DNA of 64,000 nucleotides from Xanthomonas sp. F10. Its GTDB lineage: Bacteria > Pseudomonadota > Gammaproteobacteria > Xanthomonadales > Xanthomonadaceae. Position 1 is the stretch's first letter. The number at the start of each line of letters is the position of its first letter. The notes under the pieces are model-generated. The model saw only the letters and a list, made by a program, of their open reading frames with translations, had not been told where the DNA came from and did no database searches. Both the position numbers and the translations under genes were made by a program. The stretch lies in contig NZ_JACHNP010000001.1 of assembly GCF_014206815.1 (NCBI RefSeq), positions 648,456 through 712,455 of the forward strand, given 5' to 3'. Positions 50,091 through 58,646 of this stretch are shown here, piece by piece.

Positions 50091-50411
50091 ATGCAGGTGA
50101 TGGAGCGCATCCAGGCCGACGTCGAACGCCATCCCATCGTGTTGTTCATGAAGGGCACGCCGCAGTACCCGATGTGCGGCTTTTCCAGCCGCGCGTTGCA
50201 GGCGCTGCTGGCTGCCGGCGCCGACCGCCTGCACACCGTCAACGTGCTCGACGAGCCGGAGATCCGGGCCAACCTGCCGCGCTACTCGAACTGGCCGACG
50301 TTCCCGCAGCTGTTCATCCATGGCGAACTGATCGGCGGCTGCGACATCACCATGGAGCTGTTCGAGTCCGGGGAGCTGCAGCGCATCGTGACCGAGGCCT
50401 ACCAGTCGTGA
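50091..50411 (+). CDS. grxD: Monothiol glutaredoxin Grx4 (GrxD)
   Basis: A 106-residue protein with the CGFS active site (QYPMCGFSSRALQ) typical of Fe-S-cluster-carrying glutaredoxins. The family segments LFMKGTPQ, NWPTFPQLFIHGELIGGCDI are present. It holds a 2Fe-2S cluster between two monomers and glutathione and assists iron homeostasis and Fe-S transfer. The ATG at 50091 has AGGAGA upstream; a TACACT box lies at 50018-50023. It is the first gene of an operon with an SDR and marC. Confidence 0.94.
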   Translation: MQVMERIQADVERHPIVLFMKGTPQYPMCGFSSRALQALLAAGADRLHTVNVLDEPEIRANLPRYSNWPTFPQLFIHGELIGGCDITMELFESGELQRIVTEAYQS

Positions 50412-51148
50412 GCGCGCCTGCGTCGCCGCAGGCCGGCGCGCTGGCGCAGCGGGTGATTCTGGTCAGCGGCGCCGCCGGCGGGCTCGGCAGCGCCGCGGCG
50501 CTGGCCTGCGCGCAGGCCGGGGCCACGGTGGTCCTGCTCGGGCACAAGCCGGCGCGCCTGAACCGGGTCTACGACGCGATCGCCGCGATCGGTGCCGCGC
50601 CGCTGCTGTATCCGTTGGACCTGCTCGGCGCCACCCCGGCGGACTACGCGACCCTGGCCGAGCGCCTGCAGGGCGAGCTCGGCCGCCTGGACGGGCTGCT
50701 GCACTGCGCCGCGGACTTCGCCGGGCTGACCCCGTTCGAGCATGCCGATCCGGCCCAGTTCGCGCGCGCCCTCCACGTCAACCTGACCGCCGCGGCCTGG
50801 CTGACCCAGGCCTGCCTGCCGTTGCTGCGGCAGGCCGAGGATGCTGCGATCGTGTTCGCCGTGGACGATCCGGCGCGGGTCGGCCAGGCCTACTGGGGCG
50901 GCTACGGCGCGGCCCAGCATGGCCGCCGCGGCCTGCTGGCGAGCCTGCACGGCGAACTGGCCGCCTCGCGCGTGCGCGTGGCCGGCCTGCAGCCGGGGCC
51001 GATGCGCACCGCCTTGCGCGCCCGCGCCTATACCCATCAAGAAGACCTCGACGCGGTCGACCCGGCGCGTTACGCCGGCGCCTGCGTCGAACTGTTGTCG
51101 CCCGCCGGCGCCGCGCACCGCGGCGCGATCTGGAATCCCCTGGCATGA
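50408..51148 (+). CDS. SDR-family protein (YciK-like) with altered catalytic residues
   Basis: A 246-residue Rossmann-fold protein. The nucleotide motif is VSGAAGGLGSAAAL (residues 19-32), and LLHCAADF replaces the usual NNAG. Tyr166 is in place (GGYGAAQHG), but the catalytic Lys four residues on is Gln170, and the usual Ser cluster is replaced by VFAVDDPA. Classical oxidoreductase chemistry is therefore doubtful; it may be a binding or regulatory protein. The GTG start overlaps the grxD stop (GTGA), and its own stop overlaps the marC ATG. Confidence 0.85.
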   Translation: MSAPASPQAGALAQRVILVSGAAGGLGSAAALACAQAGATVVLLGHKPARLNRVYDAIAAIGAAPLLYPLDLLGATPADYATLAERLQGELGRLDGLLHCAADFAGLTPFEHADPAQFARALHVNLTAAAWLTQACLPLLRQAEDAAIVFAVDDPARVGQAYWGGYGAAQHGRRGLLASLHGELAASRVRVAGLQPGPMRTALRARAYTHQEDLDAVDPARYAGACVELLSPAGAAHRGAIWNPLA

Positions 51149-51744
51149 CCATCCTTTCGGCAGCGCTGCTGCTGTTCCTGATCCTCGACCCGCTGGGCAA
51201 CATCCCGGTATTCCTCAGCGTGCTCAAGCCGCTGCCGGCGCGGCGCCAGCGCATCGTGCTGGCGCGCGAACTGCTGATCGCGCTGGGCGTGCTGATGGGC
51301 TTCCTTTGGGGCGGCAAGTACGCCCTGGAAGTGATGCACCTGCGCCAGGAGTCGGTGGCGATCGCCGGTGGCATCGTGCTGTTCCTGATCGGCATCCGCA
51401 TGATCTTTCCGCGCCCGGAAGGGCTGATGGGCGAGATCCCCGACGGCGAGCCCTTCATCGTGCCGCTGGCCATCCCGCTGGTGGCCGGCCCCTCCGGCAT
51501 GGCCGCGGTGATGCTGATGGGCAGCAACGAGCCGACCCGGCTGGGCGAATGGAGCCTGGCGCTGATCCTGGCCTGGCTGGCGACCTCGGCGCTGCTGTTC
51601 TCCGGCACCCTGCTGTACAAGCTGCTCGGCATGCGCGTGCTGACCGCGGTCGAGCGGCTGATGGGCATGCTGCTGGTGGCGATCTCGGTGCAGATGTTCC
51701 TGGACGGCCTCAGCGCCTACCTGAAGCTGCCGGTCGCCGGCTGA
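51145..51744 (+). CDS. MarC/NAAT family inner-membrane protein
   Basis: A 199-residue membrane protein with six helices. LLLFLILDPLGNIPVFLSVL is the MarC family signature at the N terminus, and IPLVAGPSGMAAVMLMG lies in the middle. The family's transport role is unsettled; it is not required for multiple antibiotic resistance in E. coli. The ATG overlaps the SDR stop by four bases, so it is the third gene of the grxD operon. Confidence 0.9.
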   Translation: MTILSAALLLFLILDPLGNIPVFLSVLKPLPARRQRIVLARELLIALGVLMGFLWGGKYALEVMHLRQESVAIAGGIVLFLIGIRMIFPRPEGLMGEIPDGEPFIVPLAIPLVAGPSGMAAVMLMGSNEPTRLGEWSLALILAWLATSALLFSGTLLYKLLGMRVLTAVERLMGMLLVAISVQMFLDGLSAYLKLPVAG

Positions 51745-52126
51745 GCCGAGACCTGCTGCGCGGATCCGTGCCGCCGGGGAGGGCGGTATCGAGTGCAGGG
51801 ACGTGGAGTTTGCAGGGGAGGCCCGGCCGCCCGTTGCCTGGGCGGGGCGGCCGCCTGTCGACCCGGTCTCGCGCCGTTCCCGGCTCACGTCACGACGTCG
51901 CCGCGGATGGCTGCCGATGCCCGCCAAAACTGGGATTCGGGTCTTGTGATGTCCGGTGATGCCTGGTTGTCACGGTTTGGCAACAAATGCGCTCTATGGT
52001 GTTAAACTCACGTTAACCCTTGCGGGGAATCGGCAAGGGTGACCAGCCCCCCCATTTCGCGGTCGTGCGTCCGTACCCGCACGGCTTGCCACGCGCATTT
52101 CGTCAAACTCCATCGAGGCTATTGCA
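51745..52126. other. Leader region of the Oar-type receptor gene
   Basis: About 380 bases without a convincing gene. The right half turns AT-richer and holds TTGGCA (51977-51982) and, about 18 bases on, GTTAAA, a weak promoter candidate. An 8-bp inverted repeat (ACCCTTGC / GCAAGGGT, 52016-52040) follows in what should be the untranslated leader, ending ~86 bases before the ATG. The left half shows nothing notable. Confidence 0.45.
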
Positions 52127-55100
52127 ATGATTCAACCCCGTCTGCGGATGTCCAAGCTCACCCTGGGCCTCGTCGCGGCGCTGGCCGCTGCGCCGGTGTT
52201 CGCCCAGAGCACCTCCGCCGGTGTCGGCGGTGTGGTGACCCATGGCGGCCAGCCGGTCGCTGGCGCCGAGGTGACCATCACCCACGTCGAGTCGGGCACG
52301 GTCAGCCGCGCCACCACCGATGCCGCCGGTCGCTACAACGCGCGCGGCCTGCGCGTCGGCGGTCCGTACAGCATCACCATCACCAAGTCGGGCGACGGCA
52401 CCAAGACCGAAGACGGTGTGTACCTGAGCGTCAACCAGAACGCCACCATCAACGCCGACCTGACCGGCGACATGGCTGCGCCGACCACGCTGGAAACGGT
52501 CAACGCCGTCGCCATCGCCACCGGCTCGGAAGTGTTCAGCGCCACCAAGATGGGCTCGGGCACCAACGTCGGCCGCGAGCAGATCGAAGCGCTGCCGTCG
52601 ATGAACGGCAACATCCAGGACTACATGCGTCTGGATCCGCGCGTGGCCTTCGTCGATCGCGCCTCGGGCACGATCAGCGCCGGCGGCCTGAACCCGCGCT
52701 ACAACTCGATCAACATCGACGGCGTCTCGGCCAGCGACACCTTCGGCCTGGAAGGCAACAACATGACCACCCGGCGCCAGCCGGTGTCGATGGAGGCCAT
52801 CGAAGCCATCGACGTCAACCTGTCCAACTACGACGTCAGCATCGCCAGCGCCGCCGGCGCCACCGTCAACGCGGTGACCAAGTCCGGTACCAACGAGTTC
52901 CACGGCTCGGTGTACGGCAGCTATCGCGATGGCGACTGGTTCGGCGACAACCCGGACGGCAGCAAGTTCAACGGCTTCACCAAGGAGAAGACCTACGGCG
53001 CGACCTTCGGCGGCCCGATCGTCAAGGACAAGCTGTTCTTCTTCGCCAACTACGAGAAGTTCCAGCAGGACGCGCCGGGCCTGGACCTGGGCAGCACCGC
53101 GCTGGGCAAGGCCAACGCCAAGTACGGCATGGCCGACGTGACCCGCGCCCAGCAGATCGCCAAGAACTACGGCTTCGACGCCGGCACCCTGGACAGCGAC
53201 GGCAACACCGACCTGAAGGAATACGCGCTCAAGCTCGACTGGAACATCAGCGACAACCACCGCGCCAGCTTCCGCTACAGCAAGCTCGACCAGAGCAAGC
53301 TGCGCATCAACGGCGCCGGCAGCTCCAGCCAGGCTTCGCTGAGCTCGTACTGGTACCAGCATGAGAAGTCGGTCGAGAGCTACGTCGGCCAGCTGTTCAG
53401 CGACTGGTCCGAGAACTTCTCCACCGAGTTCAAGGTGTCCTACCGCGACTACTCCGCGATCCGCGTGGTGCCGACCAACGCGCCGAGCATCGCCGTGTAC
53501 TTCGACGGCACGGTCGCCAACCCGACCGGCGACGTGCTGTACCTGGGCACCGAGACCAACTCGCAGGGCAACATCCTCACCACCAAGACCTGGAACTACT
53601 ACGGTGCGGGCACCCTGACCCTGGACAACCACAACCTGAAGTTCGGCGTCGACTACAGCACCAACGACATCTACAACCTGTACGGCCGCAACACCTGGGG
53701 CGTGTACACCTTCTTCGGCCTGGACAACTTCGCCAGCGGCCGCTGGAGCTCGTACCAGCTCAACCAGGAGCGTAGCCCGGGTTCGATCGCGGCCGACTAC
53801 AAGAACAGCAACCTCGGCCTGTTCGTGCAGGACACCTGGTACGTCAACAACAACCTGACCCTGACCCTGGGCCTGCGCGGCGATCGTGCGAGCGTGAGCC
53901 CGGATCCGACCTACAACGCTGCGGCGCAGGCCTACTTCGGCTACGACAACAGCAAGATCTTCAACGGCGATTTCCTGATCCAGCCGCGCTTCGGCTTCAA
54001 CTACACCTTCGACACCGACCGTCCGACCCAGCTGCGCGGTGGCGTGGGCCTGTTCCAGGGCGATGCGCCGCAGGTGTGGATCGGCAACAGCTATTCCAAC
54101 ACCGGCTTCAACTACAACGCCTACAGCTACACCGCCTACAACCCGGCGCTGCCGTTCAGCCCCAACAAGGACACCCAGCCGGTGCCCAACGCCCCGGGCT
54201 CGGCGACCCAGGGCGTGAGCTTCGTCGGCAACGACTTCAAGCTGCCGTCGCTGTACAAGGCCAACCTGGCGCTGGATCACGAACTGCCGTGGTACGGCAT
54301 CGTGGCCTCGGCCGAGTTGCTGGTGACCAAGGTCAAGGACGGCCTGTACTACAAGAGCCTGAACATCGGTCGCGTCAACGGCCCGGGCCAGGATCCGAGC
54401 CCGGCCTACTACGGTCCGGACGGCCGCGCGCTGTACTGGAGCCCGTCGCAGACCGGTCGTCCGTGGGCCACCGGCAACAACCGCTACAACCGCAACCAGG
54501 CGTATAGCGACGTCTACCTCATCGACAACACCGATAAGGGCAAGACCCAGCAGTTCACCGTGTCGCTGTCCAAGCCGTTCAGCGAAGGCGGCGATTGGTC
54601 CTGGAGCCTGGGCTACACCTACACGCACGCCACCGAAGTCGGTTCGCTGACCAGCTCCACCGCCAGCTCGGGTTGGGGCTACCAGTACGCCTTCAACGCC
54701 AACTCGGACACCGAGAACACCTCGCGCTACGAGATCAAGGACCGCATCTCCGGCTCGCTGGACTGGAAGCACATGTTCTTCGGCGACTACGAGACCCGCG
54801 TGGGCCTGGTCTACGAAGGCCGCAGCGGCCGTCCGTACAGCTACGTGTTCAACGGCGACGCCAACGGCGACGGCCGTTCGACCAACGACCTGTTCTACGT
54901 GCCGAAGGGCCCGGGCGACGTGCTGTTCGGCACGCTGAGCAGCACCGGCGCGTTCACCGCCAACCCGGCGCTGCAGCAGCAGTTCTTCGACTGGCTGGCC
55001 AAGAACCCGCAGCTGGCCAAGTACGCCGGCAGCTACGCCCCGGCCAACGGCTTCCGTTCCGGCTGGATCAACACCTTCGACGTGCGCATCACCCAGCAGC

Positions 55101-55369
55101 TGCCGGGCTTCTTCAAGGGCCACAAGTCCGAGGTCTGGCTGGACATCCAGAACGTCGGCAACCTGCTGAACAAGAAGTGGGGCCGGATCTACGACTACGG
55201 CTTCTACGCCGACGCCCGCGTCGCCAACCTGCAGGGCATCTACCAGGGCAAGTACGTGTACAACACCCTGTACACCGACCAGCCGACGGCCGCCAATGCC
55301 GACGCCGACGGTTTCAACACCGGCGTGTCGCAGTGGTCGCTGCAGTTGGGCTTCCGCTATCAGTTCTGA
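52127..55369 (+). CDS. TonB-dependent receptor, Oar type, with carboxypeptidase-regulatory-like domain
   Basis: A 1080-residue outer-membrane protein. A signal peptide (LTLGLVAALAAAPVFAQ) precedes an N-terminal carboxypeptidase-regulatory-like beta-sandwich (about residues 30-115; PVAGAEVTITHVESGTV, TDAAGRYNARGL), then the plug (NSINIDGVSASDTFGLEG; SIASAAGATVNAVTKSGTNEFHG) and a large barrel ending in Phe (LGFRYQF). This architecture is that of Oar/OmpA-like TonB receptors. The codon use is strongly biased to AAC, CTG, GGC and ACC, suggesting high expression. The substrate is unknown. A strong terminator follows. Confidence 0.92.
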   Translation: MIQPRLRMSKLTLGLVAALAAAPVFAQSTSAGVGGVVTHGGQPVAGAEVTITHVESGTVSRATTDAAGRYNARGLRVGGPYSITITKSGDGTKTEDGVYLSVNQNATINADLTGDMAAPTTLETVNAVAIATGSEVFSATKMGSGTNVGREQIEALPSMNGNIQDYMRLDPRVAFVDRASGTISAGGLNPRYNSINIDGVSASDTFGLEGNNMTTRRQPVSMEAIEAIDVNLSNYDVSIASAAGATVNAVTKSGTNEFHGSVYGSYRDGDWFGDNPDGSKFNGFTKEKTYGATFGGPIVKDKLFFFANYEKFQQDAPGLDLGSTALGKANAKYGMADVTRAQQIAKNYGFDAGTLDSDGNTDLKEYALKLDWNISDNHRASFRYSKLDQSKLRINGAGSSSQASLSSYWYQHEKSVESYVGQLFSDWSENFSTEFKVSYRDYSAIRVVPTNAPSIAVYFDGTVANPTGDVLYLGTETNSQGNILTTKTWNYYGAGTLTLDNHNLKFGVDYSTNDIYNLYGRNTWGVYTFFGLDNFASGRWSSYQLNQERSPGSIAADYKNSNLGLFVQDTWYVNNNLTLTLGLRGDRASVSPDPTYNAAAQAYFGYDNSKIFNGDFLIQPRFGFNYTFDTDRPTQLRGGVGLFQGDAPQVWIGNSYSNTGFNYNAYSYTAYNPALPFSPNKDTQPVPNAPGSATQGVSFVGNDFKLPSLYKANLALDHELPWYGIVASAELLVTKVKDGLYYKSLNIGRVNGPGQDPSPAYYGPDGRALYWSPSQTGRPWATGNNRYNRNQAYSDVYLIDNTDKGKTQQFTVSLSKPFSEGGDWSWSLGYTYTHATEVGSLTSSTASSGWGYQYAFNANSDTENTSRYEIKDRISGSLDWKHMFFGDYETRVGLVYEGRSGRPYSYVFNGDANGDGRSTNDLFYVPKGPGDVLFGTLSSTGAFTANPALQQQFFDWLAKNPQLAKYAGSYAPANGFRSGWINTFDVRITQQLPGFFKGHKSEVWLDIQNVGNLLNKKWGRIYDYGFYADARVANLQGIYQGKYVYNTLYTDQPTAANADADGFNTGVSQWSLQLGFRYQF

Positions 55370-55396
55370 TCGCGGCGCAAGCTAGCTGAAGCGTTG

Positions 55397-55430
55397 GAAA
55401 CGGCCGGGGCGACCCGGCCGTTTTCTTTTT
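55397..55430 (+). terminator. Rho-independent terminator after Oar-type receptor
   Basis: A perfect 10-bp stem (AACGGCCGGG / CCCGGCCGTT) with a GCGA loop, followed by TTCTTTTT. It begins 28 bases after the receptor stop. This is the clearest intrinsic terminator in the window. Confidence 0.88.
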
Positions 55431-55482
55431 GCGGGGGCTGACGTTAAAGTCGCCGGCTGACGACACCGACAAGACATTCGAT

Positions 55483-56871
55483 ATGACGACCAGCAATACG
55501 GCGGCGCGGGCGCTGCCGGTAGTGGATGCGCGGATCTACCCGCGCGGCGGCCTGGACATCCTCTCGCGCGTGGAAGTGGCGCGGCTGCGCGATGCCTCCA
55601 GCGGCGGTCTGCACGAACTGCTGCGGCGTTGCGCGCTGGCGGTGCTGACCAGCGGCAGCGCGTCCGACGACCCGCGCGCTGCGCGCGATCTGTATCCGGA
55701 CTTCGACATCCAGGTGGTGCAGCGCGATCGCGGCGTGCGCATCGACCTGCTCAACGCGCCGGCGATGGCCTTCGTCGACGGCGAGATCATCAACGGCGTG
55801 GCCGAGCTGCTGTTCGCCGTGGTTCGCGACCTGGCCTACATGGCCATCGAACTCGGTCCCGAGTCGACCACCGATCTGCAGTCCAGCGAAGGCATCACCA
55901 ACGCGGTGTTCGGGCAGTTGCGCAACGCGCGCATCCTGCAGCCGACCGATCCCAAGCTGGTGGTGTGCTGGGGCGGCCATTCGATCTCGCGCGACGAGTA
56001 CCTGTACACCAAGCAGGTCGGCTACGAGCTGGGCCTGCGTGGCCTGGACATCTGCACCGGCTGCGGCCCGGGCGCGATGAAGGGGCCGATGAAGGGCGCC
56101 ACCATCGCCCATGCCAAGCAGCGCAAGCACGACAACCGCTACATCGGCGTGACCGAGCCGGGCATCATCGCGGCCGAGTCGCCGAACCCGATCGTCAACC
56201 ACCTGGTGATCATGCCGGACATCGAGAAGCGCCTGGAGGCCTTCGTCCGCATCGGCCACGGCATCATCGTGTTCCCCGGCGGCGTCGGCACCGCCGAAGA
56301 GATCCTGTACCTGCTCGGCATCCTGCTGCGCGAGGAGAACCGCGACCTGCCGTTCCCGCTGATCCTCACCGGCCCGACCATCGCCGCGCCGTACTTCGAG
56401 CAGATCGACCGCTTCCTGCGCCTGACCCTGGGCGAAGCGGCGACCTCGCGCTACGAGATCGTGGTCGGCGATCCGGTGGCGGTGGCGCGCAAGATGGCCG
56501 CCGGCATCCAGCAGGTGCGCACGCACCGCAAGGAGCAGAAGGACGCGTTCTACTTCAACTGGTCGGTGGATATTCCGCTGGAGTACCAGCGTCCGTTCGA
56601 GCCGACCCACGAGGCGATGGCCGCGCTGGATCTGCACCATGGGCGGCCGCCGCATGCGCTGGCCGCGGACCTGCGCCGTGCCTTCTCCGGCATCGTCGCC
56701 GGCAACGTCAAGGAAGACGGCATGCGCCGCATCGAGCAGCAAGGCCCGTTCGAGATCCATGGCGATGCGGACATGATGCAGGCCCTGGACGAACTGCTGC
56801 GCGCCTTCGTCGAGCAGCGCCGCATGAAGATCTCCGGCGAGTACCGGCCCTGCTACCGGGTCATGGCCTGA
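55483..56871 (+). CDS. ppnN: Nucleotide 5'-monophosphate nucleosidase PpnN (YgdH/LOG type)
   Basis: A 462-residue protein of the PpnN family. The LOG domain motif PGGVGTAEEILYLLG and the upstream block CTGCGPGAMKGPMKGATIAHA are visible; the N- and C-terminal extensions (DUF4478 and DUF3412 type) give the full length of E. coli PpnN (~454). It splits purine and pyrimidine monophosphates into base and ribose 5-phosphate and is a (p)ppGpp target in E. coli. The ATG at 55483 is preferred over an upstream frame start at 55429, which lies at the terminator. Its 3' end overlaps the convergent kinase gene by 11 bases. Confidence 0.93.
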   Translation: MTTSNTAARALPVVDARIYPRGGLDILSRVEVARLRDASSGGLHELLRRCALAVLTSGSASDDPRAARDLYPDFDIQVVQRDRGVRIDLLNAPAMAFVDGEIINGVAELLFAVVRDLAYMAIELGPESTTDLQSSEGITNAVFGQLRNARILQPTDPKLVVCWGGHSISRDEYLYTKQVGYELGLRGLDICTGCGPGAMKGPMKGATIAHAKQRKHDNRYIGVTEPGIIAAESPNPIVNHLVIMPDIEKRLEAFVRIGHGIIVFPGGVGTAEEILYLLGILLREENRDLPFPLILTGPTIAAPYFEQIDRFLRLTLGEAATSRYEIVVGDPVAVARKMAAGIQQVRTHRKEQKDAFYFNWSVDIPLEYQRPFEPTHEAMAALDLHHGRPPHALAADLRRAFSGIVAGNVKEDGMRRIEQQGPFEIHGDADMMQALDELLRAFVEQRRMKISGEYRPCYRVMA

Positions 56872-57898
56872 GCTCGATCCGGATCGTCGCGACGAACCAG
56901 GCGCCGTCGCTGCCGGTGTGCAGCGAGGCGCCTTCCAGGCTGTCCAGGCGCGTGCGCAGGGCCGACAGGCCCACACGGTGGCCGCGGCCGATGTGCGGCG
57001 CCAGGCCGCCCACCGGCACCGCGTTGCGCACGCGGATCTCCATGGCGCCGTGGCGTGCGTCGACGGCGACGCCGATCTCGCCGCCCTCGGCGCTGCATTC
57101 GATGCCGTGGTGCACGGCGTTCTCCAGCAGCGGTTGCAGCGACAGCCGCGGTATCCGGACCGGGACCGGTGTCTCGGGCACGTCCCAGTGCACGCGCAGG
57201 CGCGGGCCGAAGCGGATCGCCTCGATGTCCAGGTAACGCCTGGCCAGGTCGATCTCGTCCTGCAGGTCGACCAGGTCGGGCGCGGCCAGTGCGGCGCGGA
57301 ACAGATCCGACAGGTCCATCAGCAACTGCTCGACCTGCTGCGGCTGCCGGTGCACCAGCATCACCGCGGTGTTGAGCGTGTTGAACAGGAAGTGCGGCTG
57401 CACGCGCGCGGTCAGCGCGTCGATCTCGGCCTGCTTGGCGCGCTCGACCAGTTGCTTGATGCGCACATGGTTGTGCAGCGCGGCCATGCCGAGCAGGCCG
57501 ATCAGCAGGGCGATCCCGGACAACTGCAGCGACAGTGCCAGCCATGCGCCGCTGGAGAGCTGCCAGTAGTCGCCGAAGGCATACAGGATCACCCCGCTGA
57601 TCAGCCAGGTCAGCGCCTGCATCAGGCCCAAGGTGGCCACGGTGATGGACAGGAAGCCGCATCCGGCCAGCGCCCGGCGCAACAGCAGCAGGCTGGCCAG
57701 GGTCAGCAGCGCGACCCACTGGATGCCCAGCGACGCCAGCCCGAAGTAGACCCAGCGGCTCCCGGCCATGCCCACGCCCGGGACCGGGGTCAGGGCCAGG
57801 ATGGCGGCGATGCATTCGCCGGCCATCACGATCCAGATCAGGGTCGAGGGTTGCTTGAGGACCTGCAACTGGTCGTTGGAGTAGGCGGAGGCGGGCAT
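56861..57898 (-). CDS. Sensor histidine kinase, LytS/AlgZ (FimS) type
   Basis: A 345-residue kinase. Four hydrophobic helices fill about residues 18-145, followed by a His_kinase domain: phospho-acceptor region VQPHFLFNTLNTAV and an ATPase part with LQPLLENAVHHGIE and HRVGLSALRTRLDSL. This is the LytS/YehU/AlgZ family, whose partners are LytTR-type response regulators. No such regulator gene is in the window: the gene converges with ppnN and diverges from the minor-pilin operon. In Pseudomonas the related FimS/AlgZ-AlgR pair controls fimU-pilVWXY1, so a similar role is plausible here. Confidence 0.87.
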   Translation of the reverse strand: MPASAYSNDQLQVLKQPSTLIWIVMAGECIAAILALTPVPGVGMAGSRWVYFGLASLGIQWVALLTLASLLLLRRALAGCGFLSITVATLGLMQALTWLISGVILYAFGDYWQLSSGAWLALSLQLSGIALLIGLLGMAALHNHVRIKQLVERAKQAEIDALTARVQPHFLFNTLNTAVMLVHRQPQQVEQLLMDLSDLFRAALAAPDLVDLQDEIDLARRYLDIEAIRFGPRLRVHWDVPETPVPVRIPRLSLQPLLENAVHHGIECSAEGGEIGVAVDARHGAMEIRVRNAVPVGGLAPHIGRGHRVGLSALRTRLDSLEGASLHTGSDGAWFVATIRIELRP

Positions 57899-58066
57899 CG
57901 GGGACGGAAGGCGGTGGGGCAGGGCCGAGGTGCATCATGCCGGCTGGCGCGGTGCCGCGCACGGCCCGTCCACTCCCCCATATCCGCCATCCGTCGGCAA
58001 CGGCTGGCGCGGCGGCGCTCCGGCCGCTAGCGTGGCCGGCGGGAGAATCTGGGGAAGGAGATGGCG
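57899..58066. promoter_or_regulatory. Divergent promoter region of kinase and minor-pilin operon
   Basis: A 168-base gap that must carry the promoters of the kinase (minus) and the fimT-pilVWXY1 operon (plus). No convincing sigma-70 or sigma-54 boxes were made out. The ribosome site GGGGAAGGAG (58051-58060) decides the fimT start. Confidence 0.45.
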
Positions 58067-58621
58067 GTGCCTTGCGAGCGTGGTCTTGCCGAGCGGACGC
58101 AGCGTGGCTTCACGCTGGTGGAGTTGATGGTCACCGTGGCGGTGCTGGCCATCATCATGGCGCTGGCGGTGCCCAGCTTCACCGGCCTGATCCGCAGCAA
58201 CCGGCTGACCGGCGCTGCCAACGAACTGATTGCCGCAGTGCAGTTGACGCGCTCGGAGGCGGTACGCCTGAACGGCGGCGTCAGCCTGTGCCGCAGCGAC
58301 GACGGCGCCACCTGCGCCAGTGGCGGCAACTGGACCCGCTACCTGACCGTCGCCCGCGACGGCACCGTGCTGCGCAGCACGACCCTGCGCACCGGTCTGG
58401 TCGTCACCAGCGCCACCCTGGACGCGCTGGGCGACAAGCTGACCTTCGGCGCGGACGGCATCGCGCGCAACAGCAGCGGCACGCCGCTTTTGGGGGGCAT
58501 CGTGGTCTGCATGGCGGTCACCAACCCCTCCAACAACGTCCGGACCGTCAAACTGATGGGCGGCAGCCGCGCCCAGGTCACCTCGACATCCGACGGCGGC
58601 AGATGCACCACCACCGGTTAA
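58067..58621 (+). CDS. fimT: Type IV minor pilin, FimT/FimU (GspH) type
   Basis: A 184-residue pseudopilin. The prepilin peptidase site is G|FTLVELMVTV, followed by the hydrophobic helix; the C-terminal domain is of GspH/FimT type with two Cys pairs (SLCRSDDGATCAS; VVCMAV...GGRCTTTG). It is part of the minor-pilin tip complex that primes pilus assembly. The GTG at 58067 sits six bases after AAGGAG; an ATG at 58061 directly abuts that site and is a less likely start. It heads the operon fimT-pilV-pilW-pilX-pilY1. Confidence 0.9.
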   Translation: MPCERGLAERTQRGFTLVELMVTVAVLAIIMALAVPSFTGLIRSNRLTGAANELIAAVQLTRSEAVRLNGGVSLCRSDDGATCASGGNWTRYLTVARDGTVLRSTTLRTGLVVTSATLDALGDKLTFGADGIARNSSGTPLLGGIVVCMAVTNPSNNVRTVKLMGGSRAQVTSTSDGGRCTTTG

Positions 58622-58646
58622 CTCGGTTCCGGCAAGCGGAGACACC

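Noticed and set aside
52103-55123. 1006-codon minus-strand open frame opposite the Oar-type receptor
   Set aside because: Val/Gly/Ala/Arg-rich mirror frame of a highly biased gene; the plus strand encodes a complete TonB receptor with signal peptide, plug and C-terminal Phe.
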